53,981 nucleotides of DNA. It comes from Eshraghiella sp045124255 (GTDB lineage Bacteria; Bacillota; Clostridia; Lachnospirales; Lachnospiraceae). The notes under the pieces were generated by a model, which did no database searches, had not been told where the DNA came from, and saw only the letters and a list, made by a program, of their open reading frames with translations. Every line of letters starts with the position of its first letter. The first letter of the stretch is position 1. Shown in pieces: positions 30,513 through 38,332 of the stretch. The position numbers were made by a program, and so were the translations under genes. The DNA is taken from assembly GCA_045124255.1 (NCBI GenBank), contig JBGVLM010000005.1, positions 1 through 53,981 on the forward strand, read 5' to 3'.

Positions 30513-32933
30513 ATGTCAGGAAAAGAAAAAAGAGTTGTAATAACAGGACTTGGAATGATTAATGCAATCGGTGATACAGTTGACGAAAGCTGGAATAACT
30601 GTATTAACGGTGTATGCGGAATTAAGGAAGTAAAATCGATTGATACAACCGGATGCTACGCACACATGGGAGCTGAGGCTTCAGAGCATTTTGATGTGGA
30701 TGCAGGAGAGGATGCAGATAAGATGGACAGAGTTTCACTCCTCTGCATTAAGGCTGTAAGAGAAGCACTCGGTGATTCTAAAATAGATATGACAAAAGAA
30801 AATGCAGACAGAGTCGGTGTTATCATCGGAAGCTGTGTCGGCGGTGCAAACAGCATTGAGAAGTTCTTCAAGGAATATGAGGAGGACCCTTCAAAGCCGT
30901 CAGCTGACGAGATTCTTAAAATGCCAATCGGTGCAATTGCCAATAACGTTGCCAAAATTGCAGGTGCAAAGGGTGTCGTTACCAATGTCGGCAATGCCTG
31001 TGCTGCAAGTACAATCAGTATTGAATATGCATGTGACCTTATCAGGGCAGGTGTTGGTGATGTATTTATCTGTGGCGGTACAGATACATTTTCATCACTC
31101 GCATTCGGCGGATTTACGGCATTACATGCATTGGATACAGACCCATGCTCTCCATACAACAAGAGTAAGGGTATCACACTCGGCGAAGGTGCAGGTGCCT
31201 TAATCGTAGAATCCTACGAGCATGCAGCTGCGCGTGGAGCAAAGATTTACTGTGACGTTCTCGGCGGAGGAATCAGCTCAGACGCTCATCACATCACTGC
31301 TCCGAGACCTGACAGTGAAGGCCAGATGAATGCAATGAAGTGGGCACTTGAGCATTCAGAGATGGAGCCGGAGAGCATTGATTACATTAACGGTCATGCA
31401 ACGGGAACGCCGCTTAATGATTCAACTGAAATTCAGGCAATGCAGACTATTTTCGGCAATAATGAGAATACAGCTGTTGATTCAACCAAATCGATGGTTG
31501 GACACTGCCTTGGTGCTGCCGGTGCAGTAGAGGCAATTTATACAGTTAAGGCTTTAACAACCAATACAGTTCCTCCTACAATCGGATATTCAGAGGAGGA
31601 TTTGGAGAATCTTAAGGAAAAAGCCGGCAAATTAGACTTTATGCCTAATGTTAAGAAAGAAAAAGAAATCGAATACGCAATGACTAACAACTTTGCATTC
31701 GGCGGCAACAATGCCAGCGTTATTTTTGCAAAGCATGAGAAGGACATCAAGCCTTTAGAAAATAACCGCGTATTTGTTACAGGTATGGGACTTGTATCAG
31801 CACTCGGAAACAGTGTTGAGTCATATATTGAAGGAACCAAGGCAGGCACATCCGTTGCAGAGAACGGTTCACTTCATGCAAACGTAGGCGCAGAGGATTA
31901 TAAGGAGCATGAGATTAAGCTTGCATTCTATCGTAAGCTTGATAAATTAAGCCAGATTCAGGTTGTTTCAGGCCGTTCATGCTTAAAGAATGCAGGAGTT
32001 ACCGTAACAGACGAGAATGCGACTGATATCGGTATGATTATCGGTACTGCTGACGGTCCTGCAACAGATATTATCAACTTCCATGAAGGACTTATCAAGA
32101 ATGGTATTAATGCAGGAAGTGCTTTTGTATTCCCTAATACGGTTTACAATGCAGCCGGCGGATATCTTTCAATTAATTCAGGCGTAAAGGGTATTAACGT
32201 AACCCTTACAAACGGTAATCAGGCAGGACTTCAGAGCGTATGCTATGCATACAATGTGGTTCGCACAGGTGCCGAGAAGATGATGATGGCATGCGGTGTT
32301 GATGAGAATACCGACATGACACAGATTATCTATGAAAGACTCGGACTCAAATCAGACGGAACAGACCCTACACCTTACAAAATGGAAGGCAGAAGATACA
32401 TCCTTGGTGAGGGAAGTACATCTGTAATGCTTGAAAGTGAGGCTTCTGCTTCTGCAAGAAATGCAGAGAAATATGCTGAGGTTGTCGGCTACGGAATGAC
32501 ACATGAGCCTGTTGCAGTCGGAACCTTAAGAGGTTCAGGAGAAGCTCTTGATAAGGCTGTTAAGACAGCATGTGAAAGTGCCGGAATCGCAGTTGATGAT
32601 ATCGACGCAATTATTGGTTTTGGTAACGGCAACAGCACTATTGATAAGATTGAAATAGATTCTTATGAGAGAGTATTCGGTGATAATATGAAACCTGTAC
32701 TCAGTGTTAAAACACTTGTTGGTGAATCAAGAGCGGCAGCAGCAGCACTTACAGTTGCACATGGTTCATTAATGCTTGCAGGAAAGCTTTCACCTGAACA
32801 GCCTGCATTTAAGTTTGAGAACGGCAGTGCAGAGAAGATAACCGTTAATACTTCTGATTACAAGTATGTACTTGCCACAAGCTATGCAGCCGGCGGTTCA
32901 TACACAGCAGTGATATTGAAGAAAGCAATATAA
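30513..32933 (+). CDS. Fused ketosynthase / chain-length-factor protein
   Basis: An 806-residue protein with two complete thiolase-fold ketosynthase domains in tandem. The first (about 6-408) has the full catalytic triad: Cys163 in GNACAAS, His295 in NGHATGTP and His331 in KSMVGHCLGAAG. The second (about 418-806) keeps the fold but has Asn-Gln at the Cys position (TNGNQAG, 567-572), NGNST instead of HGTGT (705-709) and KTLVGES instead of KxxxGH (733-739). This active plus inactive pairing is the KS-alpha / chain-length-factor arrangement of type II polyketide and aryl-polyene systems, where the two are normally separate proteins. Here they are one polypeptide. It should condense malonyl units and set chain length. 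Confidence 0.92.
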   Translation: MSGKEKRVVITGLGMINAIGDTVDESWNNCINGVCGIKEVKSIDTTGCYAHMGAEASEHFDVDAGEDADKMDRVSLLCIKAVREALGDSKIDMTKENADRVGVIIGSCVGGANSIEKFFKEYEEDPSKPSADEILKMPIGAIANNVAKIAGAKGVVTNVGNACAASTISIEYACDLIRAGVGDVFICGGTDTFSSLAFGGFTALHALDTDPCSPYNKSKGITLGEGAGALIVESYEHAAARGAKIYCDVLGGGISSDAHHITAPRPDSEGQMNAMKWALEHSEMEPESIDYINGHATGTPLNDSTEIQAMQTIFGNNENTAVDSTKSMVGHCLGAAGAVEAIYTVKALTTNTVPPTIGYSEEDLENLKEKAGKLDFMPNVKKEKEIEYAMTNNFAFGGNNASVIFAKHEKDIKPLENNRVFVTGMGLVSALGNSVESYIEGTKAGTSVAENGSLHANVGAEDYKEHEIKLAFYRKLDKLSQIQVVSGRSCLKNAGVTVTDENATDIGMIIGTADGPATDIINFHEGLIKNGINAGSAFVFPNTVYNAAGGYLSINSGVKGINVTLTNGNQAGLQSVCYAYNVVRTGAEKMMMACGVDENTDMTQIIYERLGLKSDGTDPTPYKMEGRRYILGEGSTSVMLESEASASARNAEKYAEVVGYGMTHEPVAVGTLRGSGEALDKAVKTACESAGIAVDDIDAIIGFGNGNSTIDKIEIDSYERVFGDNMKPVLSVKTLVGESRAAAAALTVAHGSLMLAGKLSPEQPAFKFENGSAEKITVNTSDYKYVLATSYAAGGSYTAVILKKAI

Positions 32934-32939
32934 ATCAGT

Positions 32940-32967
32940 TCATGCCGCAGCTTAGGTTGCGGCATGA
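32940..32967 (+). repeat. Hairpin between ketosynthase and ketoreductase genes
   Basis: TCATGCCGCA and TGCGGCATGA form a perfect 10-bp stem around an 8-base loop. No T-tract follows; probably an mRNA processing or stability structure. Confidence 0.6.
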
Positions 32968-32991
32968 TAATTAAGAAGAGAGGATAAAAGA

Positions 32992-33726
32992 ATGAGCAAA
33001 GTAGCAATCGTAACAGGAGCCTCAAGAGGTATTGGTAAAGCATGTGCCTTAAGACTGGCAAAAGAAGGTATGGATGTTGTTGTTAACTACAACAGCAGTG
33101 AAGAAGAAGCAATGAAGGTTGTTAATGCAATCAAGGATATGGGCTGCGACGCAATTGCGGTTAAGGCAAATGTCGGAGACCAGAAGGAAGTTTCAGGAAT
33201 GTTCCGTGAAGCTTTCAGACATTTCGGACATATTGATGTATTGGTTAATAATGCCGGTGTTCTGGATGACGCTTATCTTCTTATGTTAAATTCTGACTCA
33301 CTTGACAGAAGTCTTGATATTAACATTAAGGGATATTTTTACTGCTGTCAGCAGGCTGCATTGAAGATGTTTAAGCAGAAAAGCGGAAGAATCGTTAATA
33401 TATCTTCCGTAAGCTCTAAGCTTGCTTTGGCAGGACAGTCAGTATATGGTGCTACAAAGGGTGCAATTAACTCAATGACAGCTACTCTTGCTAAAGAGCT
33501 TGCTCCTTACGGTATTCAGGTTAATGCAGTCGCTCCGGGCTTCATCACAACAGAGATGATTGAGGCAATTCCTGAGGATAAGAAAGCAGAATATCTTAAG
33601 AATATTCCTATGGGACGTCTCGGAACGGTTGAAGAGGTTGCAGAGGTTGTAAATATGCTTTGCGGTAACGCAAGCTCATATATTACCGGACAGGTAATCG
33701 TTATGGACGGAGGCTTAAGCTTATAA
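32992..33726 (+). CDS. 3-oxoacyl-ACP reductase, FabG-like
   Basis: A 244-residue short-chain dehydrogenase. The NADP-binding motif is TGASRGIGKA (about residues 8-17), NNAG is at about 86-89, the catalytic Ser is in NISSVSS, and YGATK gives the YxxxK pair. It should reduce the ketoacyl intermediates from the fused ketosynthase. Its stop overlaps the start of the dehydratase gene by one base. Confidence 0.93.
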   Translation: MSKVAIVTGASRGIGKACALRLAKEGMDVVVNYNSSEEEAMKVVNAIKDMGCDAIAVKANVGDQKEVSGMFREAFRHFGHIDVLVNNAGVLDDAYLLMLNSDSLDRSLDINIKGYFYCCQQAALKMFKQKSGRIVNISSVSSKLALAGQSVYGATKGAINSMTATLAKELAPYGIQVNAVAPGFITTEMIEAIPEDKKAEYLKNIPMGRLGTVEEVAEVVNMLCGNASSYITGQVIVMDGGLSL

Positions 33727-34169
33727 TGAATATTATCGAAATTAATAAAAGAATCAAACAGAGACCGCCTTTTCAGATGGTAGAAAGAGTTCTTGAACTT
33801 GTACCGGGCGAGTCAGTTAAAACTCTCAAAAACGTATCAGTTAATGAGCCTTATTTTACAGGACATTTTCCGGATGCTCCTATTATGCCGGGCGTGCTTG
33901 TTGTTGAGGCGGCTGCACAGTCCTGCTCACTTGCGATTGAAGCAGACGGAACTGATGAAAGCACAATTTATGTTCTTCTTAAAGTTAAGGATTTTAAATT
34001 TGTTAAGCCTATTATTCCGGGCGACACACTTATTATTGACTGTAAGAAAACAATGGGTGCTTCAGGACTCTATTCCTTTGCGGTAACAATTTCGGTTAAC
34101 GATAAGGTTCGTGCAAAGGGTGAATTGATGTTTACTGCAGTTGACAAGGAAAGCATTTACGCAGAATAA
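33726..34169 (+). CDS. 3-hydroxyacyl-ACP dehydratase, FabZ-like
   Basis: A 147-residue hotdog-fold dehydratase. The catalytic His is in YFTGHFPDAPIMPGVLVVEA and the Glu in the same segment (EAAAQ), as in FabZ. It converts 3-hydroxyacyl-ACP to trans-2-enoyl-ACP. No enoyl reductase follows in this cluster, so double bonds might be left in the chain unless a reductase elsewhere acts. Coupled to the ketoreductase gene by a one-base overlap. Confidence 0.92.
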   Translation: MNIIEINKRIKQRPPFQMVERVLELVPGESVKTLKNVSVNEPYFTGHFPDAPIMPGVLVVEAAAQSCSLAIEADGTDESTIYVLLKVKDFKFVKPIIPGDTLIIDCKKTMGASGLYSFAVTISVNDKVRAKGELMFTAVDKESIYAE

Positions 34170-34198
34170 TTAATGCAACAAAGAAAGAAGGCAGACAG

Positions 34199-35122
34199 AT
34201 GAGTAAAACAGCATTTATTTTCCCGGGACAGGGAGCCCAGTATGTGGGTATGGCAAAGGATTTTTATGATACATATCCTGAATGCAAGGAGATAATTGAT
34301 AAAGCTGATGAGCTTATGGATTTTGATTTAAAGCATATTCTTTTTGAAGAAAATGATTTAATCAACAAAACAGAATATACACAGGCTGCAATGCTTGCGG
34401 CAGAAATCTGTATTTTGAAGGCAGTTGAGCTTAAAGGCATTACCGCAGACATCACAGCGGGATTAAGCCTTGGTGAGTATGCTGCATTAGTAGCTTCAAA
34501 GGCACTTTCCTTTGAGGACGCAATGAAGCTTGTAAGAAAACGTGGAATGTACATGGAGAACGAGGTTCCTGCCGGTAAGGGAGGAATGGCAGCAGTTATT
34601 TCCCTTGACGCAGAAGCAATCAATGAAATCTGCGACAAAATAACCGCAGACACAGGCAAGGTTGTATCTCCTGCAAACTACAACTGTCCGGGACAGATTG
34701 TTATTTCAGGCTATACCGAGTCAGTTGAAGCTGCTGTGGAGCCAATGAAGGAAGCAGGTGCCAAAATGGTATCAATTCTTAACGTAAGCGGACCTTTCCA
34801 TTCACCTATGTTAAAGGGCGCAGGTGATAAATTAGGTGAGGAGCTTAAGAATGTTACTTTTGCTAATCCTGTAATTCCTTATATTAATAATGCTGATGTT
34901 GAGACAATTACGGACGCATCAGTTATTAAGGATACACTTGCACGTCAGGTATATTCTCCTGTTAAATGGCAGCAGACAATGGAAAAAATGCTGGCAGACG
35001 GAGTTGATACTTTTTATGAAATCGGACCGGGCAAAACACTTGCCGGATTCATGAAGAGAATCGACAGAAGCAAAAAGGTTATAACCATTAATACAGTAGA
35101 TGACTTAAATTCTATTGGATAG
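34199..35122 (+). CDS. fabD: Malonyl-CoA:ACP transacylase, FabD-like
   Basis: A 307-residue acyltransferase that loads malonyl units on ACP. The N-terminus TAFIFPGQGAQYVGMA and nucleophile motif GLSLGEYAAL (Ser about 92) are typical of Firmicute FabD. The second catalytic residue, His, is in NVSGPFHSPML, and the C-terminal GPGKTLAGFMKR is normal. Presence of a dedicated transacylase indicates malonyl extender use in this cluster. Confidence 0.93.
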   Translation: MSKTAFIFPGQGAQYVGMAKDFYDTYPECKEIIDKADELMDFDLKHILFEENDLINKTEYTQAAMLAAEICILKAVELKGITADITAGLSLGEYAALVASKALSFEDAMKLVRKRGMYMENEVPAGKGGMAAVISLDAEAINEICDKITADTGKVVSPANYNCPGQIVISGYTESVEAAVEPMKEAGAKMVSILNVSGPFHSPMLKGAGDKLGEELKNVTFANPVIPYINNADVETITDASVIKDTLARQVYSPVKWQQTMEKMLADGVDTFYEIGPGKTLAGFMKRIDRSKKVITINTVDDLNSIG

Positions 35123-35136
35123 GAAAGGTAAATAAA

Positions 35137-36678
35137 ATGTGGGATGAGAAATTAAACGAGCTTGACAGCCGCCGCGAGAAAGCGATTATGGGCGGCGGAC
35201 AGGCAAGAATTGACAAACAGCATGAAAGAGGAAAATTAACTGCAAGAGAACGACTTAACATCCTTTTTGATGAGGGTACCTTCGTTGAGATTAATAATCT
35301 TATGACCTCCAGAACCACAGATTTTGGAATGGACAAAAAAAGAATACCGGGTGACGGTGTTGTAACGGGATACGGAAGAGTCAACGGAAGAGTTGTTTTT
35401 GCATCTTCACAGGATTTTACGGTAGGCGGCGGTGCTTTAGGTGAGTACCACGCAATGAAGATTTGCAAGGCAATGGAAATGGCAATGGACGCAAAGGCTC
35501 CTTTTGTAGAGATTAACGACAGCGGCGGAGCAAGAATTGAAGAGGGTATTGACAGCCTTAACGGTTATGCCAAAATGTTCAGATACCACACTAAGATGTC
35601 CGGTGTTGCACCTCAGATTGCGGTAATCATGGGACCGTGTGCCGGCGGTGCCTGCTATTCGCCTGCTTTGTGTGATTTTATCTTTATGACCAGAAATAAC
35701 GGTCAGATGTACATAACCGGACCTAAGGTTATTAAAGAGGTTACCGGAGAGGTTGTTACAACGGATGAATTGGGCGGTGCAGAGGTTCATATGAACCAGA
35801 GCGGTGTTGCTCATTTTGTCTATGAGGATGATACAACCTGCCTTCAGGGAGTAAGAAACCTGCTTTCATACCTTCCTGAGAATTATAAGGAGAAAGCTCC
35901 TTCGGCTGAGCCTGTTAAGAAATACTATCATAAGCGTCTGAGAGATATCGTATCTCCTAATATGAAGATGTCCTATGACATGCATGAGGTTATTGATGAA
36001 CTTGCTGACAAGGATTCCTTCCTTGAGATTCAGGAGGGCTTTGCCAAAAATATTATTGTCGGACTTATGAGAATGGAGGGCGAGGTCGTAGGCGTTGTTG
36101 CCAACCAGCCGTTATTTATGGCAGGCTCACTTGATTTCAATGCCGGAGATAAGGCAGGAAGATTTGTACGCATGTGCGACAGCTTTAACATTCCTATTCT
36201 TACTCTCGTTGATGTTCCTGCATTCCTTCCGGGCAAGGGTCAGGAGACAAGCGGAATCATAAGACACGGTGCAAAAATGCTCTATGCTTATAACGAGGCA
36301 ACAGTTCCTCTTGTAACGGTCATTTTAAGAAAAGCCTTCGGCGGAGCTTATATTGCAATGGCAAGCAAGGGTATCGGAGCTGATTTCGTATACGCATGGC
36401 CTATCGCACAGATTGCGGTAATGGGTGCCGAGGGTGCGGTAAACATTATTGCCAATAAGAAAATAGAAGCTTCTGAGAATCCTGAGGAGGCACGTAAAGC
36501 CGCTATTTCTGAATATGAGGAGAAATTTATGAATCCTTATGTTGCGGCAGAACGCGGTTATGTGGACGAAGTAATCCGCCCTGAAGAGACGAAGGAAAGA
36601 ATTCTTAGTGCCTTTAGTATGCTCGCACAGAAGAATGTGGACGGAGTTGCGAAGAAGCATGGAAATATACCGCTGTAA
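35137..36678 (+). CDS. Biotin-dependent carboxyltransferase subunit (MmdA/PccB-like)
   Basis: A 513-residue member of the acyl-CoA carboxyltransferase family: RGKLTARERLNILFDEG near the start, EINDSGGARIEEG, MGPCAGGACYSPAL, and FLPGKGQETSGIIRHGAKMLYAY in the C-terminal half. Such subunits transfer CO2 between biotin and acetyl-, propionyl- or malonyl-type CoA. No biotin carrier, biotin carboxylase or decarboxylase gene is next to it, so partners must be elsewhere. In this context it could make malonyl-CoA or methylmalonyl-CoA for the cluster. It ends 2 bases from the convergent O-antigen-ligase-like gene. Confidence 0.9.
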   Translation: MWDEKLNELDSRREKAIMGGGQARIDKQHERGKLTARERLNILFDEGTFVEINNLMTSRTTDFGMDKKRIPGDGVVTGYGRVNGRVVFASSQDFTVGGGALGEYHAMKICKAMEMAMDAKAPFVEINDSGGARIEEGIDSLNGYAKMFRYHTKMSGVAPQIAVIMGPCAGGACYSPALCDFIFMTRNNGQMYITGPKVIKEVTGEVVTTDELGGAEVHMNQSGVAHFVYEDDTTCLQGVRNLLSYLPENYKEKAPSAEPVKKYYHKRLRDIVSPNMKMSYDMHEVIDELADKDSFLEIQEGFAKNIIVGLMRMEGEVVGVVANQPLFMAGSLDFNAGDKAGRFVRMCDSFNIPILTLVDVPAFLPGKGQETSGIIRHGAKMLYAYNEATVPLVTVILRKAFGGAYIAMASKGIGADFVYAWPIAQIAVMGAEGAVNIIANKKIEASENPEEARKAAISEYEEKFMNPYVAAERGYVDEVIRPEETKERILSAFSMLAQKNVDGVAKKHGNIPL

Positions 36679-36680
36679 AT

Positions 36681-38168
36681 TTAATCACTTATATTTTTAT
36701 TATCTGAATTTAAAAGTGCAATCATAATAAAGAATAGTGGTGTGGTTACGGCCTGATTAATGTTTACGAATGCCTGTAGCGTATAACATACCATTGCGGC
36801 AAAAAGAGACATATACCGGACATTGTGAAAATTGTCCGATATATGTTTTTTTATTGTAGTCACAAGTAACCCTAGATAAGCAGCCAGTCCGCTTATTCCC
36901 AACGTTAATAAATACTGTAAGTATTCATTATGGACATTATCATAATGCTCAAAAACACCCGTACACATTTCAGCACCAAAATAAAATTCCAGAAGCGGCT
37001 TTATGCTGTCGGGTCCACAGCCGAAAAAGATTTTCAGGGGACTGTAGTATCCGGTAAACAGAAGCCATCCCCTTGTCCATATAAAACCACGATTACTGCC
37101 CCAATGGTCATTCCATATAAGCAGATTTTGGAAGCTGCCGTTATAGCCCTTTATATTGGCAAAAAGCAATACAAATACAAGTAAGGCAGCTATGGCTATA
37201 TCCGAAATACAGATGATTTTTTGCAGGCGTTTAAGGTTATTTTTCTTATGCTTTATACTAAGGACCAGAAATACTAAAAAGCCGGATAAAATAATTGCAG
37301 CCGGCAGTAAATAATTGCCGGTCAACAGCATTTTACTAAGTGAATCAATCATACGCTCACACTTAAATAAAGTATATAAAATACCTGTAAATCTCGATAA
37401 AATAATACTGCATATTATGAAAAAACAAAATTTTGCAAGTTCTTTATAAGACCGCGATAACAATGGAGCCAACAACAAAACCGCACCTATTGTTATATAT
37501 CCGCTGTCGCTGTTTCCCACGATTAATCCAACAAAAGATATCAATGAAGTAATAAAATAAAAAATTTGGCGTTTTTTACCTGATTCCTTGATATACAGTA
37601 TGACTCCGACAGGCAGTGTAAGTGAAAAGAAACTGCTGTATATATTTGTGTGTCCCAAAGAAGCAATATAAAAATCAGTCTGACTGTAAAGCATATCCGT
37701 ATAAATTCCAAACGGGTCAATTCCAAAGAAATTTAATATTCCCAGTATGCTGACAAGAGAAGAACCAATCATAATACTGTAAAAAATATATTTATTAAGG
37801 ATACAGAAACGGGTTATGAGAAAATATGAAATTCCGATAAAAATTACGGTCATAAGACCAAAATCACGTCCGTTGATACCATATAATGCAATATCTTTAT
37901 ATGACGAAAAAACATAAGAGATAATATTTGATAACACAAACCCGAGCATGAAAAAATCCGGGAGAGAGGGTTTAAAATTAATTGTCTGACCGGAGGTTAA
38001 CGCACAAAGCAGGCATAATACAAGAAATGCAATGGTTATTCCGATAAAACAATTCCGTTTGGTCTCAACAACATCAAATAATTTATTATGCATAAGCAGG
38101 GGAAATAAAATAAACATTATGCCTATGTATGGTGAACAGATGTAATTGCTCAAATATAATTTTTTCAT
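36681..38168 (-). CDS. O-antigen ligase/polymerase-like membrane protein
   Basis: A 495-residue protein with about 11-12 membrane helices and one larger loop (about residues 345-405) holding the family pattern FGCGPDSIKPLLEF followed by HNEYLQYLLTLGISGL, as in the Wzy_C / O-antigen ligase family. In Gram-positives these enzymes join surface glycans or teichoic-acid-like polymers to carriers. No glycosyltransferase is adjacent. ATG 38168 with AGAGGTG was chosen over GTG 38174. It converges on the carboxyltransferase gene with only 2 bases between stops. Confidence 0.8.
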   Translation of the reverse strand: MKKLYLSNYICSPYIGIMFILFPLLMHNKLFDVVETKRNCFIGITIAFLVLCLLCALTSGQTINFKPSLPDFFMLGFVLSNIISYVFSSYKDIALYGINGRDFGLMTVIFIGISYFLITRFCILNKYIFYSIMIGSSLVSILGILNFFGIDPFGIYTDMLYSQTDFYIASLGHTNIYSSFFSLTLPVGVILYIKESGKKRQIFYFITSLISFVGLIVGNSDSGYITIGAVLLLAPLLSRSYKELAKFCFFIICSIILSRFTGILYTLFKCERMIDSLSKMLLTGNYLLPAAIILSGFLVFLVLSIKHKKNNLKRLQKIICISDIAIAALLVFVLLFANIKGYNGSFQNLLIWNDHWGSNRGFIWTRGWLLFTGYYSPLKIFFGCGPDSIKPLLEFYFGAEMCTGVFEHYDNVHNEYLQYLLTLGISGLAAYLGLLVTTIKKHISDNFHNVRYMSLFAAMVCYTLQAFVNINQAVTTPLFFIMIALLNSDNKNISD

Positions 38169-38254
38169 TTGCACCTCTCAAATAATAGTAGGATGTTCAC
38201 AGTATAACTTAGGAAAAAGTTTATTGAAAGTATCATTTTTGTTGTGAAAACGCC

Positions 38255-38280
38255 CATTTTTGCTGTATTAAGCAAAAATG
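38255..38280. promoter_or_regulatory. Perfect dyad between divergent surface genes
   Basis: CATTTTTGCT and AGCAAAAATG enclose 6 bases in the 164-base gap between the O-antigen-ligase-like gene and the leucine-rich gene. It has no T-tract outside the stem, so an operator or leader structure is likelier than a terminator. Confidence 0.5.
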
Positions 38281-38332
38281 CAAAAAAATATGGTAAAACA
38301 TGATTAAATATTAAAAAAAGGAGACGGAAAAT

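Noticed and set aside
26179..36678. Housekeeping fatty acid synthesis operon
   Set aside because: fabH, fabK/fabI and accA, accB, accC are missing, while an inactive second ketosynthase, an ANL ligase, two ACPs and two acyltransferases are present.
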